Notes under the pieces: model-generated | The model's input: the letters and a program-made list of their open reading frames with translations, nothing else | Database searches by the model: none | What the model was told of the DNA's origin: nothing | Source of the DNA: CAG-170 sp022779365 | GTDB taxonomy: Bacteria > Bacillota > Clostridia > Oscillospirales > Oscillospiraceae | Length of the DNA: 64,000 bases | Direction of reading: 5' to 3' | NCBI GenBank assembly: GCA_022779365.1 | Contig: JALFSI010000032.1 | Coordinates: 17,187-81,186 of the forward strand | Shown here: positions 1-7,760 of the stretch, in pieces | Position numbering within the stretch: the stretch's first letter is position 1 | Layout: each line of letters starts with the position of its first letter | Position numbers and translations under genes: made by a program

Positions 1-39
1 AAAAATGACCTCCCGACCGCAGTCGGGAGGTCATTTTTT
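1..39 (-). terminator. Bidirectional terminator of the sigma/anti-sigma operon
   Basis: A perfect dyad (GACCTCCCGAC ... GTCGGGAGGTC, loop CGCA) is flanked by A-runs on one side and T-runs on the other, so it can end transcripts in both directions. It lies directly behind the stop codon of the anti-sigma-like gene. Confidence 0.8.
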
Positions 40-42
40 GTT

Positions 43-873
43 TCACTTCGTCGAAGCAAGCGGAAAATTGTATCGAATATAGACGTCGAAGCCTGCATGC
101 TCTATTTCGCCGCTCTCGTCGGGGGCAGTGGACCAGTGCGTGGCGAGCAGGAGGACGTTGGGATCATCGGGTGCATAATACACATCCGCGGGGGCGGCGT
201 TGGTGGCGAGGTCGCCGGTGGGGATGGTGTCGTTGCCGGTAAAGTCCGCCGTGCCTGCGAGGACGAAGCCCTCCGGCGCGCTGCCCTCGATGCGGTTTCC
301 GTAGCGCGCATCCGCTGCGTCATGCGCTTGCTCCGGGATGTCCGTGCCGACGCTTGCCGTCCACATGGAAATGTAGTATTCGCCATGATAACAGATGAGA
401 TTTCTGCCGCGCAGGCGCGCGTCCACATAGCGGGCGTAGGCGTTGTGTGGCGGCGTTGCGGTGAGCGTGCCGGTCTCGTCCACCGTGCCGTCGGTGCGCA
501 CCTCCTGATAGACGTAGATCCACTCCGGCACGTCCGGGTTTTCGTAATACGGGCAGTTTTCAAAGCCGCCCTCCACGTCGGTCGTCCCCGCGAGGGCAAA
601 GCCGTCCGGCAGCGTGTCGGAGACGGACAGGTGCGGGGAGATGATATACGTCCTGCCATCGACCGTAAAATGCTGCGGCCCGTCGGCGTCGGCGCTGCGC
701 GGCGTCTGCGGCGCGCGGTGCAAAAACGGGATCGTCAGCGCCGCGGCAAGGCACAGGCAGGCGGCAAGCGCGAGCCATTTGCCGCGCGCGCGGCGGGGCT
801 TTTGATGCTCCGCTTCCTCGACATAATCCTCCCGAATTTCGCCCAGAATCTCATAAAATTCTTCACTTTTCAT
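43..873 (-). CDS. Membrane-anchored anti-sigma-factor-like protein
   Basis: A 276-residue protein with a cytoplasmic N-terminus of about 30 residues, one transmembrane helix (about residues 33-50, LALAACLCLAAALTIPFL) and a large outer domain. Its start codon overlaps the stop of the ECF sigma gene by 4 nt (ATGA type), so the two are translationally coupled; that position and the one-helix topology are typical of anti-sigma factors. The outer region holds two similar segments (about residues 83-100 and 200-215, each with PDGFALAGT / PEGFVLAGT), which suggests an internal duplication of a sensor module. I cannot see a zinc-binding ZAS motif (HxxxCxxC), so it belongs to a different anti-sigma class or is only a co-transcribed sensor. 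Function is inferred from context. Confidence 0.65.
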   Translation of the reverse strand: MKSEEFYEILGEIREDYVEEAEHQKPRRARGKWLALAACLCLAAALTIPFLHRAPQTPRSADADGPQHFTVDGRTYIISPHLSVSDTLPDGFALAGTTDVEGGFENCPYYENPDVPEWIYVYQEVRTDGTVDETGTLTATPPHNAYARYVDARLRGRNLICYHGEYYISMWTASVGTDIPEQAHDAADARYGNRIEGSAPEGFVLAGTADFTGNDTIPTGDLATNAAPADVYYAPDDPNVLLLATHWSTAPDESGEIEHAGFDVYIRYNFPLASTK

Positions 874-1430
874 ATCGAAAACCCCCGTTTCAAGAGCTCT
901 TTGCGCAGCGCCGCGCGCAGGCGGCTGAGTGTCATCGTGACCGCGCCGGGCGTCATGCCGCAGCGGGCGGCGATGTCCGCGACGCTGTCCGTGCGCCAGT
1001 AGCGGCAGATGAACATACTGCGTCTTTCGGGCGAAAGCTGCGACAAAAAGTCGTTAATGGCAGAGATCAGCGCGGTTTCCTCAACCTTTCGTTCCACGTC
1101 CTCCGCGCCGGAAACGACCTCCGCCAGTTCCTCCAGCACCGCCGGGAGCATCCCGCCGCCGCGCTTTTTGGCGGTGTTTTGCCGCCAGCGGTTCAGCGAC
1201 AGATTGCGGATAATTTTCCCCAAAAAAGTCGATAAAACGTGCGGCTTGTGCGGCGGCATGGCGTTCCACGCGCGAAGATAGGTGTCGTTGACGCACTCCT
1301 CCGCGTCTGCGCGGTCGCCGAGAATATTCACGGCGATGGCGGCGCAGTAGCCTCCATATTTTTCCGATGTAGCCGAGATCGCGCGCTCATCCCGATCCCA
1401 GTAGAGCTGCACGATTGCTGTGTCCTCCAT
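870..1430 (-). CDS. ECF-type RNA polymerase sigma factor
   Basis: A 186-residue sigma-70 family protein of extracytoplasmic-function size. Region 2 is near residues 10-80 (AEECVNDTYLRAWNAMPP, with STFLGKIIRNLSLNRWR following) and region 4 near 125-180 (LSPERRSMFICRYWRTDSV, then an HTH GMTPGAVTMTLSRLRAALR). The sequence ECVNDTY/AWNAMPP is characteristic of a sigma-70 group common in Clostridia. An RBS (GGTGG) lies 8 nt before ATG. It would direct core polymerase to a small regulon, held inactive by the coupled downstream membrane protein until an envelope signal arrives (inference from the family). Confidence 0.85.
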   Translation of the reverse strand: MEDTAIVQLYWDRDERAISATSEKYGGYCAAIAVNILGDRADAEECVNDTYLRAWNAMPPHKPHVLSTFLGKIIRNLSLNRWRQNTAKKRGGGMLPAVLEELAEVVSGAEDVERKVEETALISAINDFLSQLSPERRSMFICRYWRTDSVADIAARCGMTPGAVTMTLSRLRAALRKELLKRGFSI

Positions 1431-1538
1431 GGTCTTTCCACCTTCCTTTCACCCTTATACACCCTGTTTGGGGAGAAATCTCACGAAAATTTCAGAAAAA
1501 ACGCGCCTGTAGGGAATTTTTCCGTACAGGCGCGGGGT

Positions 1539-2696
1539 TTACTGCAAATTGCCGTTGCCGGTGAGCGTCAGGCAGCTCACGTCGTCGCGCAGGACGAGCA
1601 CGACCTCGGGCTGGTAGTCTTGCAGGTACTCCGTGAGCGTTTTTTCGGCGTAGTGCCGGAAGTCGAGGCTGCGCGTCTCGTCAAAGCTCTGGTAGATCAG
1701 CGCCTCGACGGGATTCGTGAACGAATCGCCCACGATGAGCAGGCTCGGCAGCGCCGGGCGGTCGGTTTTCAGGATGGTCTCGCCGATGTCGCCGCCCATG
1801 TAGGCTGCATAAAAAACCGTTTTTTGTGAATTTTCATCCACATCGATGAGCGGCACGTCCGACGGCGTGCCGTTGTCGAAGCGTGTATAAGGAATACTGG
1901 GCGTGTAGAATGCAAGCGATTCGTGCAGGCGCGACTGCCCGAAAAGCTCGCGTCCGTAGGTGCCCAAAAACGGGTTTTTCGCGTCCGAAATGGTGTTTTT
2001 CATGTGCAGAACGCCCCATTTTTGAACGCTTGGTTGCACGCAGACAGATTCGTAAACAAAATTTGCACCATAGAGATCAAAATGATGGTCGGTCGAAAAA
2101 TAGAGCTCGTCCGCGCGCGCGGTCAGCTCACTCGTCAGGTCGAGCGCGGGCACGTCAGCGTCTTGCAGCGCGGCGAGGAGCGCGGCGGAAGCCGCGTCCA
2201 GATACGCGCCGTCGTCCGTCATCCAGTCCGGGTAGCGGTCACGCAGGACGGAGCGCTGCTCCGGGACATGGATATAGAGGAACGTCCCGCCGTAGCTCTC
2301 GACCGCCTTTTGCACGGCGGACAGGCGCGCGGCGATGGTCTGCGCGTCGGCTTTTAACTGCGCCTTGTCGATGGTCTTTCCCAGCGGCTCAGGCAGGAGC
2401 GCTGTCTCGGCGGACACGACGCCGTTGACCACCGGCTGTTTTCGCAGCAGCGACAGGCGCGTAGAGAGCATGAGCAGGCGGTCACGCCCGACAAAGTGGT
2501 CGCGCAGGCAAGCCTCCAAATCGGACGCGGCGCTGCCGGACAGGACGGACTGCGCCGTGACCTCCGGCGCGCCCGCGAGGGCGCGGTTTTCGTACAGCGA
2601 CCAGCCGGAGGCGCTGCGGTAGCGCGCGAGCGTCCCCACGCCGCCGCCGAGCAGCACCAGCAGGAGGACGGCGAGGAAAAGTTTCTTGAGTTTCAT
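1539..2696 (-). CDS. DHHW-family (AlgX/SGNH-like) exported O-acetylation protein
   Basis: A 385-residue protein with an N-terminal signal anchor (residues 5-20, LFLAVLLLVLLGGGVG) and the DHHW-type motif STDHHFDLYGANFVY, plus a GDSFTNP block near residue 320 that matches an SGNH-type serine motif. Such proteins work outside the membrane with an MBOAT acyltransferase to place acetyl groups on polysaccharides or cell-wall polymers. The MBOAT gene lies 18 bp upstream in the same direction, which is the classic pairing. RBS AGGAGGG lies 6 nt before ATG. The polymer acylated is unknown; no glycosyltransferases are nearby. Confidence 0.8.
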   Translation of the reverse strand: MKLKKLFLAVLLLVLLGGGVGTLARYRSASGWSLYENRALAGAPEVTAQSVLSGSAASDLEACLRDHFVGRDRLLMLSTRLSLLRKQPVVNGVVSAETALLPEPLGKTIDKAQLKADAQTIAARLSAVQKAVESYGGTFLYIHVPEQRSVLRDRYPDWMTDDGAYLDAASAALLAALQDADVPALDLTSELTARADELYFSTDHHFDLYGANFVYESVCVQPSVQKWGVLHMKNTISDAKNPFLGTYGRELFGQSRLHESLAFYTPSIPYTRFDNGTPSDVPLIDVDENSQKTVFYAAYMGGDIGETILKTDRPALPSLLIVGDSFTNPVEALIYQSFDETRSLDFRHYAEKTLTEYLQDYQPEVVLVLRDDVSCLTLTGNGNLQ

Positions 2697-2714
2697 CGGC
2701 GACCCTCCTGATCC

Positions 2715-4094
2715 TTAGAATTGAGCGTAAATGAACGCATTTACGCCGCTGCGCACGAGCGCCAGCAGCGCCAGCGCGAAGATCGCAAGCAGCAGGACGT
2801 ACTTGACCACGCGTCCGAAGCGGGTGCGGTCGAGCATCTCCAAAAACCGCTTTCCGAGCGGCGTACACAAAAGCGCGCCGAGCAGCAGCTCGATGCCGTA
2901 CTGCCGCAGGACGAACACAAACGGCTCGGCAGTCACGGCTGCGCCGCCGGTGAAGAGCGTGCGCAGAAGGGCGGCGAGCTGCGAAAAGTCCTCCGTGCGG
3001 AACAGCACCCAGCCGAGCAGGATGAAAAACAGCGCGTAAATGTGCCGGAAAAAGGCGGGCAGGCGGTTAAGTATCCGCACCAGCACGAGCTTTTCCACGA
3101 TCAGCAGCACGGCGAAATACAGCCCCCAGAGGGCAAAATTCCAGCTTGCGCCGTGCCACAAGCCCGTGAGCCCCCAGACGATGAGCAGATTTAAGATCTG
3201 GCGCGGCTTTCCGCGGCGGCTGCCGCCGAGGGGGATGTAGATATAATCCCGAAACCACTGCGAGAGCGTCATGTGCCAGCGCCGCCAGAAGTCGGTGATG
3301 GACCGGGCGCAGTAGGGGTCGTTGAAGTTTTCGGGCAGGTTCAGCCCGAACAGCGCGCCGAGCCCGATCGCCATGTCGGTATAGCCGGAAAAATCAAAGT
3401 AAATTTGCAGCGCGTAGCACGCCGCGCCCAGCCATGCGGCGGGGCAGGAGACGGCGCTGCCGTCCAGCAGCCGTTCCGCCGCGCCCTGCGCGGCAGTCGC
3501 CAGCAGGAGCTTTTTGCCAAGCCCGATACAGATGCGCTCCGCACCCTGCGCGGCATCGTTCCAGCCGGGGCGGGCGGGGAAGAGCGCATCCCTCAGAGCG
3601 CCATAGCGCGTGAGCGGTCCTTGCAGGAACTTGGGGAAGGCGGTAAAATACAGCGCTAATTTCGCGGGGTTTTGCTCCGCCGCGCACGCGCCGCGCGCCA
3701 CATCGACCAGATACGACACGGCGAGGAATGTGAAAAACGACACGCCCGCTGGTGCGCCCGGCAGTGTGATGGTCACGCCAAACACGGACGCGAGCAGCGC
3801 GGCATATTTATAGAAGCACAGCGCGCCCACGCATAAAACGATGCCGCTCACGCACCACGCGCGCCGCGCCGCCTGCGTTTTGGCGCGCGAAATGCCCGCG
3901 CCGCACGCATAGCAGACGGCGCAGGTCAAAAGCGCCGCGGCGAGCGCCTTTGGCTGCACGAGAAAGACGAACAGCAGGCTAAACGCCAGCAGAACAGCGC
4001 CGCGCAGGGCGTTTTTTCCCGCCGGGACAGCGTAAAAGCAGACGAGCGCCGCCGGGAGCAGGAAGAACAGAAACGAAATACTGACGAGCGACAT
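2715..4094 (-). CDS. MBOAT-family membrane O-acyltransferase (AlgI/DltB-like)
   Basis: A 459-residue polytopic membrane protein. It carries the MBOAT signatures WRRWHMTLSQWFRDYIYIPL (residues 270-289) and GLWHGASWNF (about 311-320), where His314 is the expected catalytic residue, and Cys/His-poor hydrophobic helices throughout. The family moves an acyl group from a cytoplasmic donor across the membrane to an extracellular acceptor. The start codon shares one base with the stop of the upstream DUF896 gene (TGATG), and the DHHW partner follows, so the two probably form an acylation module. Confidence 0.88.
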   Translation of the reverse strand: MSLVSISFLFFLLPAALVCFYAVPAGKNALRGAVLLAFSLLFVFLVQPKALAAALLTCAVCYACGAGISRAKTQAARRAWCVSGIVLCVGALCFYKYAALLASVFGVTITLPGAPAGVSFFTFLAVSYLVDVARGACAAEQNPAKLALYFTAFPKFLQGPLTRYGALRDALFPARPGWNDAAQGAERICIGLGKKLLLATAAQGAAERLLDGSAVSCPAAWLGAACYALQIYFDFSGYTDMAIGLGALFGLNLPENFNDPYCARSITDFWRRWHMTLSQWFRDYIYIPLGGSRRGKPRQILNLLIVWGLTGLWHGASWNFALWGLYFAVLLIVEKLVLVRILNRLPAFFRHIYALFFILLGWVLFRTEDFSQLAALLRTLFTGGAAVTAEPFVFVLRQYGIELLLGALLCTPLGKRFLEMLDRTRFGRVVKYVLLLAIFALALLALVRSGVNAFIYAQF

Positions 4095-4312
4095 CAGCTT
4101 TTCTTCTCCGGGGCTTTGGGCGCGAGCTTGCGCTTGTTGCCCTGCTCGTCCACGACCCAGGTGTTATCCAGATGCGCGCGGAGCGACTGCTTGACGCTGT
4201 CAATATACTCGCGGCGCAGCGCGTCGCGTTCGGCGAGCTCTTCGTCGGTGAGTGCTTCTGCCTTTGCCTTGCGGGCAAGCTCATTGATACGGTCGATCTT
4301 TTCCTGTTTCAT
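4094..4312 (-). CDS. DUF896 (YnzC-like) small protein
   Basis: A 72-residue, highly charged, helical protein. The residues MKQEKIDRINELARK and LTDEELAERDALRREYIDS are the conserved core of the DUF896/YnzC family, two antiparallel helices found in Firmicutes. The molecular function is not established. I chose the internal ATG that opens this domain; the reading frame stays open further upstream but overlaps the ylmH gene and has no family similarity there. It ends on the start codon of the MBOAT gene. Confidence 0.85.
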   Translation of the reverse strand: MKQEKIDRINELARKAKAEALTDEELAERDALRREYIDSVKQSLRAHLDNTWVVDEQGNKRKLAPKAPEKKS

Positions 4313-4316
4313 AGCG

Positions 4317-5102
4317 TTAGATGAACCGGCTGACGGTGATGCCGATCCTGCCTTTCTTTGTGGTGCCGTCCACGGAGTCGAGCCGCGCACGACCCAGCCC
4401 CCGGACGGAGAGAATACTGCCCTCGGAAACGGGCTTATCGGGCTTTTGACACAGCGCATGGTCCAGCTCCGCGCGCCCGGATTCGATGAGCGCGGCAGCC
4501 TTGCCGCGGGCAAGGCTAAAGGCGCTGGCGAGCACGCTGTCAAAGCGGAGGGAGCTGACCGTGTCGTGCCGCGTTTTCACGGCGGCGGCGGGAGCGGACA
4601 GCTCCGCCAGCTCCAGCGGCGCGAGCGTGAGCTTGGTACGCCCGGCGGAGGGGAGGTTTTGCAGGACATAGTCCCGCAGCTCCCGCAGGACGACAAAATC
4701 GCACCGCCCGGGGGCGACGTAAATATCGCCGACGGTCTCGCGCTTGATGCCCGCGCCCATCAGTGCGCCGAGAAAATCGCGGTGCGTGAGCGTGTCCTCC
4801 TCAAAATAAACCGCGCGCACGGCGGCGACGGGGGAGTCGTCGCCGAGAAGCCAGCTTTCTTCCAGATAGTCCGGCAGATACGCCGCGACCCTGCGCTCCG
4901 CGCCGTCGCAGCCGCCGAAAAAGACCGGCGGCTCGTGCGGGAAAAGCTGCGCGAGCAGCGTCTGCTCCCGCGCGGCGAGAAACGCCGTGGCGGTGGGGAT
5001 ATTGCGCTGCTGCGCGGCGGTGAGCCGCTCGGCGGCGCGGATGAGGAGCATCTGCTCGTCTTTGTCCTGCGCAAGGTGCGCAATGGTCTGGCGAATGTCC
5101 AT
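4317..5102 (-). CDS. ylmH: YlmH-family S4-domain RNA-binding protein
   Basis: A 261-residue protein with an N-terminal YlmH domain (PVFFGGCDGAERRVAAYLPDYL near residue 60; DFLGALMGAGIKRETVGDI near 128) and a C-terminal S4 RNA-binding domain (LARGKAAALIESGRAELD onward, about residues 185-255). YlmH normally sits beside divisome genes in Firmicutes and has been linked to ribosome rescue. Here it is separated from ftsZ/divIVA genes and heads a small operon with DUF896. The start is the first ATG; the upstream sequence GAGGTTCTCCT offers an RBS. Confidence 0.85.
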   Translation of the reverse strand: MDIRQTIAHLAQDKDEQMLLIRAAERLTAAQQRNIPTATAFLAAREQTLLAQLFPHEPPVFFGGCDGAERRVAAYLPDYLEESWLLGDDSPVAAVRAVYFEEDTLTHRDFLGALMGAGIKRETVGDIYVAPGRCDFVVLRELRDYVLQNLPSAGRTKLTLAPLELAELSAPAAAVKTRHDTVSSLRFDSVLASAFSLARGKAAALIESGRAELDHALCQKPDKPVSEGSILSVRGLGRARLDSVDGTTKKGRIGITVSRFI

Positions 5103-5196
5103 AGGAGAACCTCACGGAATAGTTAAAGATAGTATAACACAGCGGCGGGGGGTGGTGCAAGGGGGGCGGGGATAGGCGAGAAGTAAGTTATTAGCC

Positions 5197-5234
5197 GTCC
5201 TGCACGGGAGGGGCTTGCCCCTCCCGTGCAGGAC
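5197..5234. repeat. 38-bp perfect palindrome
   Basis: Two 18-base arms, GTCCTGCACGGGAGGGGC and its exact complement, are separated only by TT. It has no T-run and lies in the gene-free stretch between ylmH and the carboxypeptidase gene. The core GGGAGGGGC..GCCCCTCCC recurs, with other flanks, near 5513 and 33190. Confidence 0.85.
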
Positions 5235-5281
5235 GCAATCGCAAAATCGCACGTTCTACCGGCAAAAACGCACAACGTCCT

Positions 5282-5389
5282 GTAGGGGCGGACGCCTCTG
5301 TCCGCCCGTGGGGCAATTACGGGTTTGCCGCAACGTTTCGTAAAAACGGTCGTGCGTCCTGCCGGGCGGACAGGGTTGTCCGCCCCTAC
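5282..5389. repeat. MITE-like 108-bp inverted-repeat unit
   Basis: The ends (5282-5308 and 5363-5389) are 27-base inverted repeats starting GTAGGGGCGGAC and differing at about three central positions; each arm is itself nearly palindromic (GGGGCGGAC ... GTCCGCCC). The centre codes for nothing visible. The arm type GTAGGGGCGG recurs at 30131 and 32902. Confidence 0.7.
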
Positions 5390-5429
5390 GGGTGCGTGCG
5401 TGTGCGCATTGGTGCATTCAATTTTGTGA

Positions 5430-5560
5430 CGCTGTACCGCGCGGGCGGGGTAGAACCCCGCCCCTACGGCTCGAGTGGTGATGCTGTCAAAACCTGCGGT
5501 ATCGGGGGGGGGGCAAGCCCCTCCCCTACATTACGACGAATCACGAAGCTGCAAAAAATC
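5430..5560. repeat. GC-rich hairpin repeats, gene-free
   Basis: Two further hairpins: GGGCGGGGT..ACCCCGCCC around 5448-5465 and GGGGC..GCCCC around 5512-5526. The second is followed by CCTACATTACGACGAA, which is repeated exactly after the hairpin at about 33190-33225. The whole stretch 5103-5613 contains such repeats and no credible gene. Confidence 0.65.
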
Positions 5561-5613
5561 TGTCATACTATTTCCTCCCGTGCATATATATCTGCATTGG
5601 AGGGGATCTTACG

Positions 5614-6525
5614 ATGTTGCTAGAAAAAGCGCTCTTTGGCGCGGGGCGGCAGGCGGCTTTTTTGGCGCGGGTGCGGGAGCGGTTTCCGTTTGTTTATGCG
5701 CGGGAGCTGACGCGCTCGCCGGGCGGGCGGTCTGTGCCCGTTTTGCAGCTTGGGCAGGGGCGCACGAAGGTTTTGATCGTCGGCGGGCATCACGCCAACG
5801 AATCCATCACGAGCCTGCTCTGCTGGCGGCTTTTGGAGGACTACTGCACCGCGCTGGAGGCGGACGACAACTTTGGCGGCGTGCGGGCATCGCGGCTTTA
5901 TTATAACGCGGTGTTATATCTCGTGCCGCTGCTGAATCCCGACGGCGCGAGTCTGGTCGCGGGCGAGCTGACGCCGGGCGGCGCGGAGGATGCCGCCGCG
6001 CGGTCGCTGGCGGTGCAGCACCCGGATATTCCCTTTCCGCTGGGCTGGAAGGCAAATCTCGCGGGTGTGGATCTGAATCTCAACTACCCCGCCGGGTGGC
6101 AGACAGCAAAGCGGATCAAGGCGGAGCAGGGCGTGCGCGCGCCCGCGCCGCGCGACTGGGGCGGGCGCAAGCCGCTCGACCAGCCGGAGACGGCGGCGCT
6201 CGCCGCCTACACCTGCTGCGTACATCCCGACCTTGTGATCGCCTATCACACGCAGGGCGGCGAAATTTATCATGGCTGGCACGGCTTTGAGCCGCCCGGC
6301 AGCGCGCGGCTCGCGCAGGCGTTCGCGGATGCGTCGGGCTACCGTGTGTGCGCCGTGCCGCCGCAGTCGGATAACGCGGGCTTCAAGGACTGGTTCGTCA
6401 GCCGCTTCCGCCGCCCCGGTTTCACGATCGAGGCAGGCCGCGGCGAAAATCCCCTGCCGGAGAGTGATCTCCCCGCCCTCCTTCAGGAAAACGCCCCCAT
6501 CTGGGCGCTGGCGATGATGACATAG
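5614..6525 (+). CDS. M14-family zinc carboxypeptidase (murein peptidase MpaA-like)
   Basis: A 303-residue, apparently cytoplasmic protein with no signal peptide. Zinc ligands fit the M14 pattern: His and Glu in GGHHANES (about residues 57-64), the later His in IAYHTQGGEI (about residue 212), and the catalytic Glu in FTIEAGRGENPLP (about residue 271). LNLNYPAGW matches the substrate-binding NxNR-like region, changed here to NLNYP. The small size resembles gamma-D-glutamyl-diamino-acid peptidases that process muropeptides. RBS GGAGGGG lies 9 nt before ATG. It is monocistronic, with a terminator behind it. Confidence 0.85.
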   Translation: MLLEKALFGAGRQAAFLARVRERFPFVYARELTRSPGGRSVPVLQLGQGRTKVLIVGGHHANESITSLLCWRLLEDYCTALEADDNFGGVRASRLYYNAVLYLVPLLNPDGASLVAGELTPGGAEDAAARSLAVQHPDIPFPLGWKANLAGVDLNLNYPAGWQTAKRIKAEQGVRAPAPRDWGGRKPLDQPETAALAAYTCCVHPDLVIAYHTQGGEIYHGWHGFEPPGSARLAQAFADASGYRVCAVPPQSDNAGFKDWFVSRFRRPGFTIEAGRGENPLPESDLPALLQENAPIWALAMMT

Positions 6526-6537
6526 CCTGAAATAAAG

Positions 6538-6573
6538 AAGAGGCTTCCTTCATTTGGAGGAAGCCTCTTTTTG
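6538..6573. terminator. Bidirectional terminator between convergent genes
   Basis: Stem AGAGGCTTCC...GGAAGCCTCT with a short AT-rich loop and T/A runs on both sides. It serves the carboxypeptidase gene on plus and the MerR-XRE-cupin regulator on minus. Confidence 0.85.
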
Positions 6574-6574
6574 C

Positions 6575-7414
6575 TTATGTAGCGTGAATCCACAAAACGT
6601 GCGCGACGCGCTTACCGCTGTTGATATAGCGGTGCGGCGTAGATGCCTTGAACGCCATGGCGTCACCTTGCTGCAGAATGTGCGCCTCCGTCTCGTTGAG
6701 ATAGACCGTGAGTCGCCCGGAGAGAATGTATACGAACTCCTCGCCGTTGTGTGTATGCGTTGGCCCAGAGCCGCTGCCGGGCTGAAGTGTGTATTCCACA
6801 GGATAGATCTTTCGGTTCATCAGCGAGGAAAGCTGCCGCGTGTCGATGCCGGAGTAGCCCATCTCAATGACCGGCGCTTCGTTGCTGTGGATGACGCTGC
6901 ATTCACTGTCGCCGGACTGAATGAAGTAGACAAGGCTTTCATTGTAAAAATCCGCGAGCTTGCTCAGGATCTCATACGAGGGGGTCGCGTAGTTATTTTC
7001 AATTTTGCTGAGATAGGAAACGGAAATGTCGATCGCGCTTGCAACCTCTTCCAGCGTGTAGCGCTTATTGAGCCGCGCTTGTTTCCAACGCACGCCAGAG
7101 TAGGGAAGCGGCTGCTCCACCTTGATTGCGGTATCCGTGCGCATTTTCTGAATGACGGGATCAACATTATCCTCACGGATGGCGTTGAGCTTGCGCAGCG
7201 CTCGGCTGCGCCCGCTGTCACCCATCATGTATTTGCGGACCTGTTTGAGTGTTTCAATATCGTTGAAGTCAAAGTAGCGGTAGCCGTTTGGGGCGCGCTT
7301 TGCGGTAAATAGACCGTACTTCTCCCAATTTCGAATGGTCGAAGCGGTAACGCCCAGCATGGATGCGGCGTCTTTGATGGAAAGATGGATGAACGGTTTC
7401 GTTTCCGTTATCAT
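6575..7414 (-). CDS. MerR-XRE-cupin triple-domain transcriptional regulator
   Basis: A 279-residue protein with three recognisable modules: a MerR-type winged HTH at residues 8-65 (IKDAASMLGVTASTIRNWEKYG ... NGYRYFDFNDIETL), a second HTH of the XRE/Cro type at about 105-165 (ARLNKRYTLEEVASAIDISVSYLSKIENN) and a C-terminal cupin at about 200-278 with the metal-binding-type motif THTHNGEEFVY. The cupin probably senses a small ligand. The gene is divergent from the 7.7-18.5 kb catabolic/transport cluster, so it is the likely regulator of that cluster. I chose the ATG preceded by AAGGAGGAG at 5 nt; an in-frame ATG six codons upstream overlaps that RBS. Two different DNA-binding domains in one chain are unusual. 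Confidence 0.85.
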   Translation of the reverse strand: MITETKPFIHLSIKDAASMLGVTASTIRNWEKYGLFTAKRAPNGYRYFDFNDIETLKQVRKYMMGDSGRSRALRKLNAIREDNVDPVIQKMRTDTAIKVEQPLPYSGVRWKQARLNKRYTLEEVASAIDISVSYLSKIENNYATPSYEILSKLADFYNESLVYFIQSGDSECSVIHSNEAPVIEMGYSGIDTRQLSSLMNRKIYPVEYTLQPGSGSGPTHTHNGEEFVYILSGRLTVYLNETEAHILQQGDAMAFKASTPHRYINSGKRVAHVLWIHAT

Positions 7415-7760
7415 GCAGCTCCTCCTTCGCATGGATATTCCTCCACTATGAACATTGTAGCGGATACGGTAGGAAATTGCAAGACTATACTTTATAAACA
7501 TTATAAAACGCCTTGTGGATTACGCAAAAAATTGCTGGAAAGTTTTTGTGAAAGTATACAGTTTTTTTTGAGTACTGTCCTAATCCTTGCAAAACTATTT
7601 ACAAGAAAAATAAAATGAACTATACTATAAGAAACGGGACGGAGATGTTTGGGAGCGGCTTGTGCGCAGAGTCTACTGCCCATTGTACCCGTTTCTGGAT
7701 GTATGGATGGCGGCTGAGCCGCCGGATACATCGGGATCGCAGCAAAAAGGAGGTATTCTC
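7415..7760. promoter_or_regulatory. Divergent control region of the catabolic cluster
   Basis: A plus-strand promoter TTTACA-17 bp-TATACT is at 7598-7626. Direct repeats TTGCAAGACTAT (7477-7488) and TTGCAAAACTAT (7587-7598), 110 bp apart with one mismatch, could be operator sites for the adjacent regulator; the second abuts the -35 box. No gene is visible here. Confidence 0.5.

Noticed and set aside
97..1002. A 301-codon plus-strand frame over the anti-sigma gene
   Set aside because: Composition is Arg/Val/Gly-rich shadow coding; the opposite strand has coherent sigma and anti-sigma proteins with overlapping start and stop.
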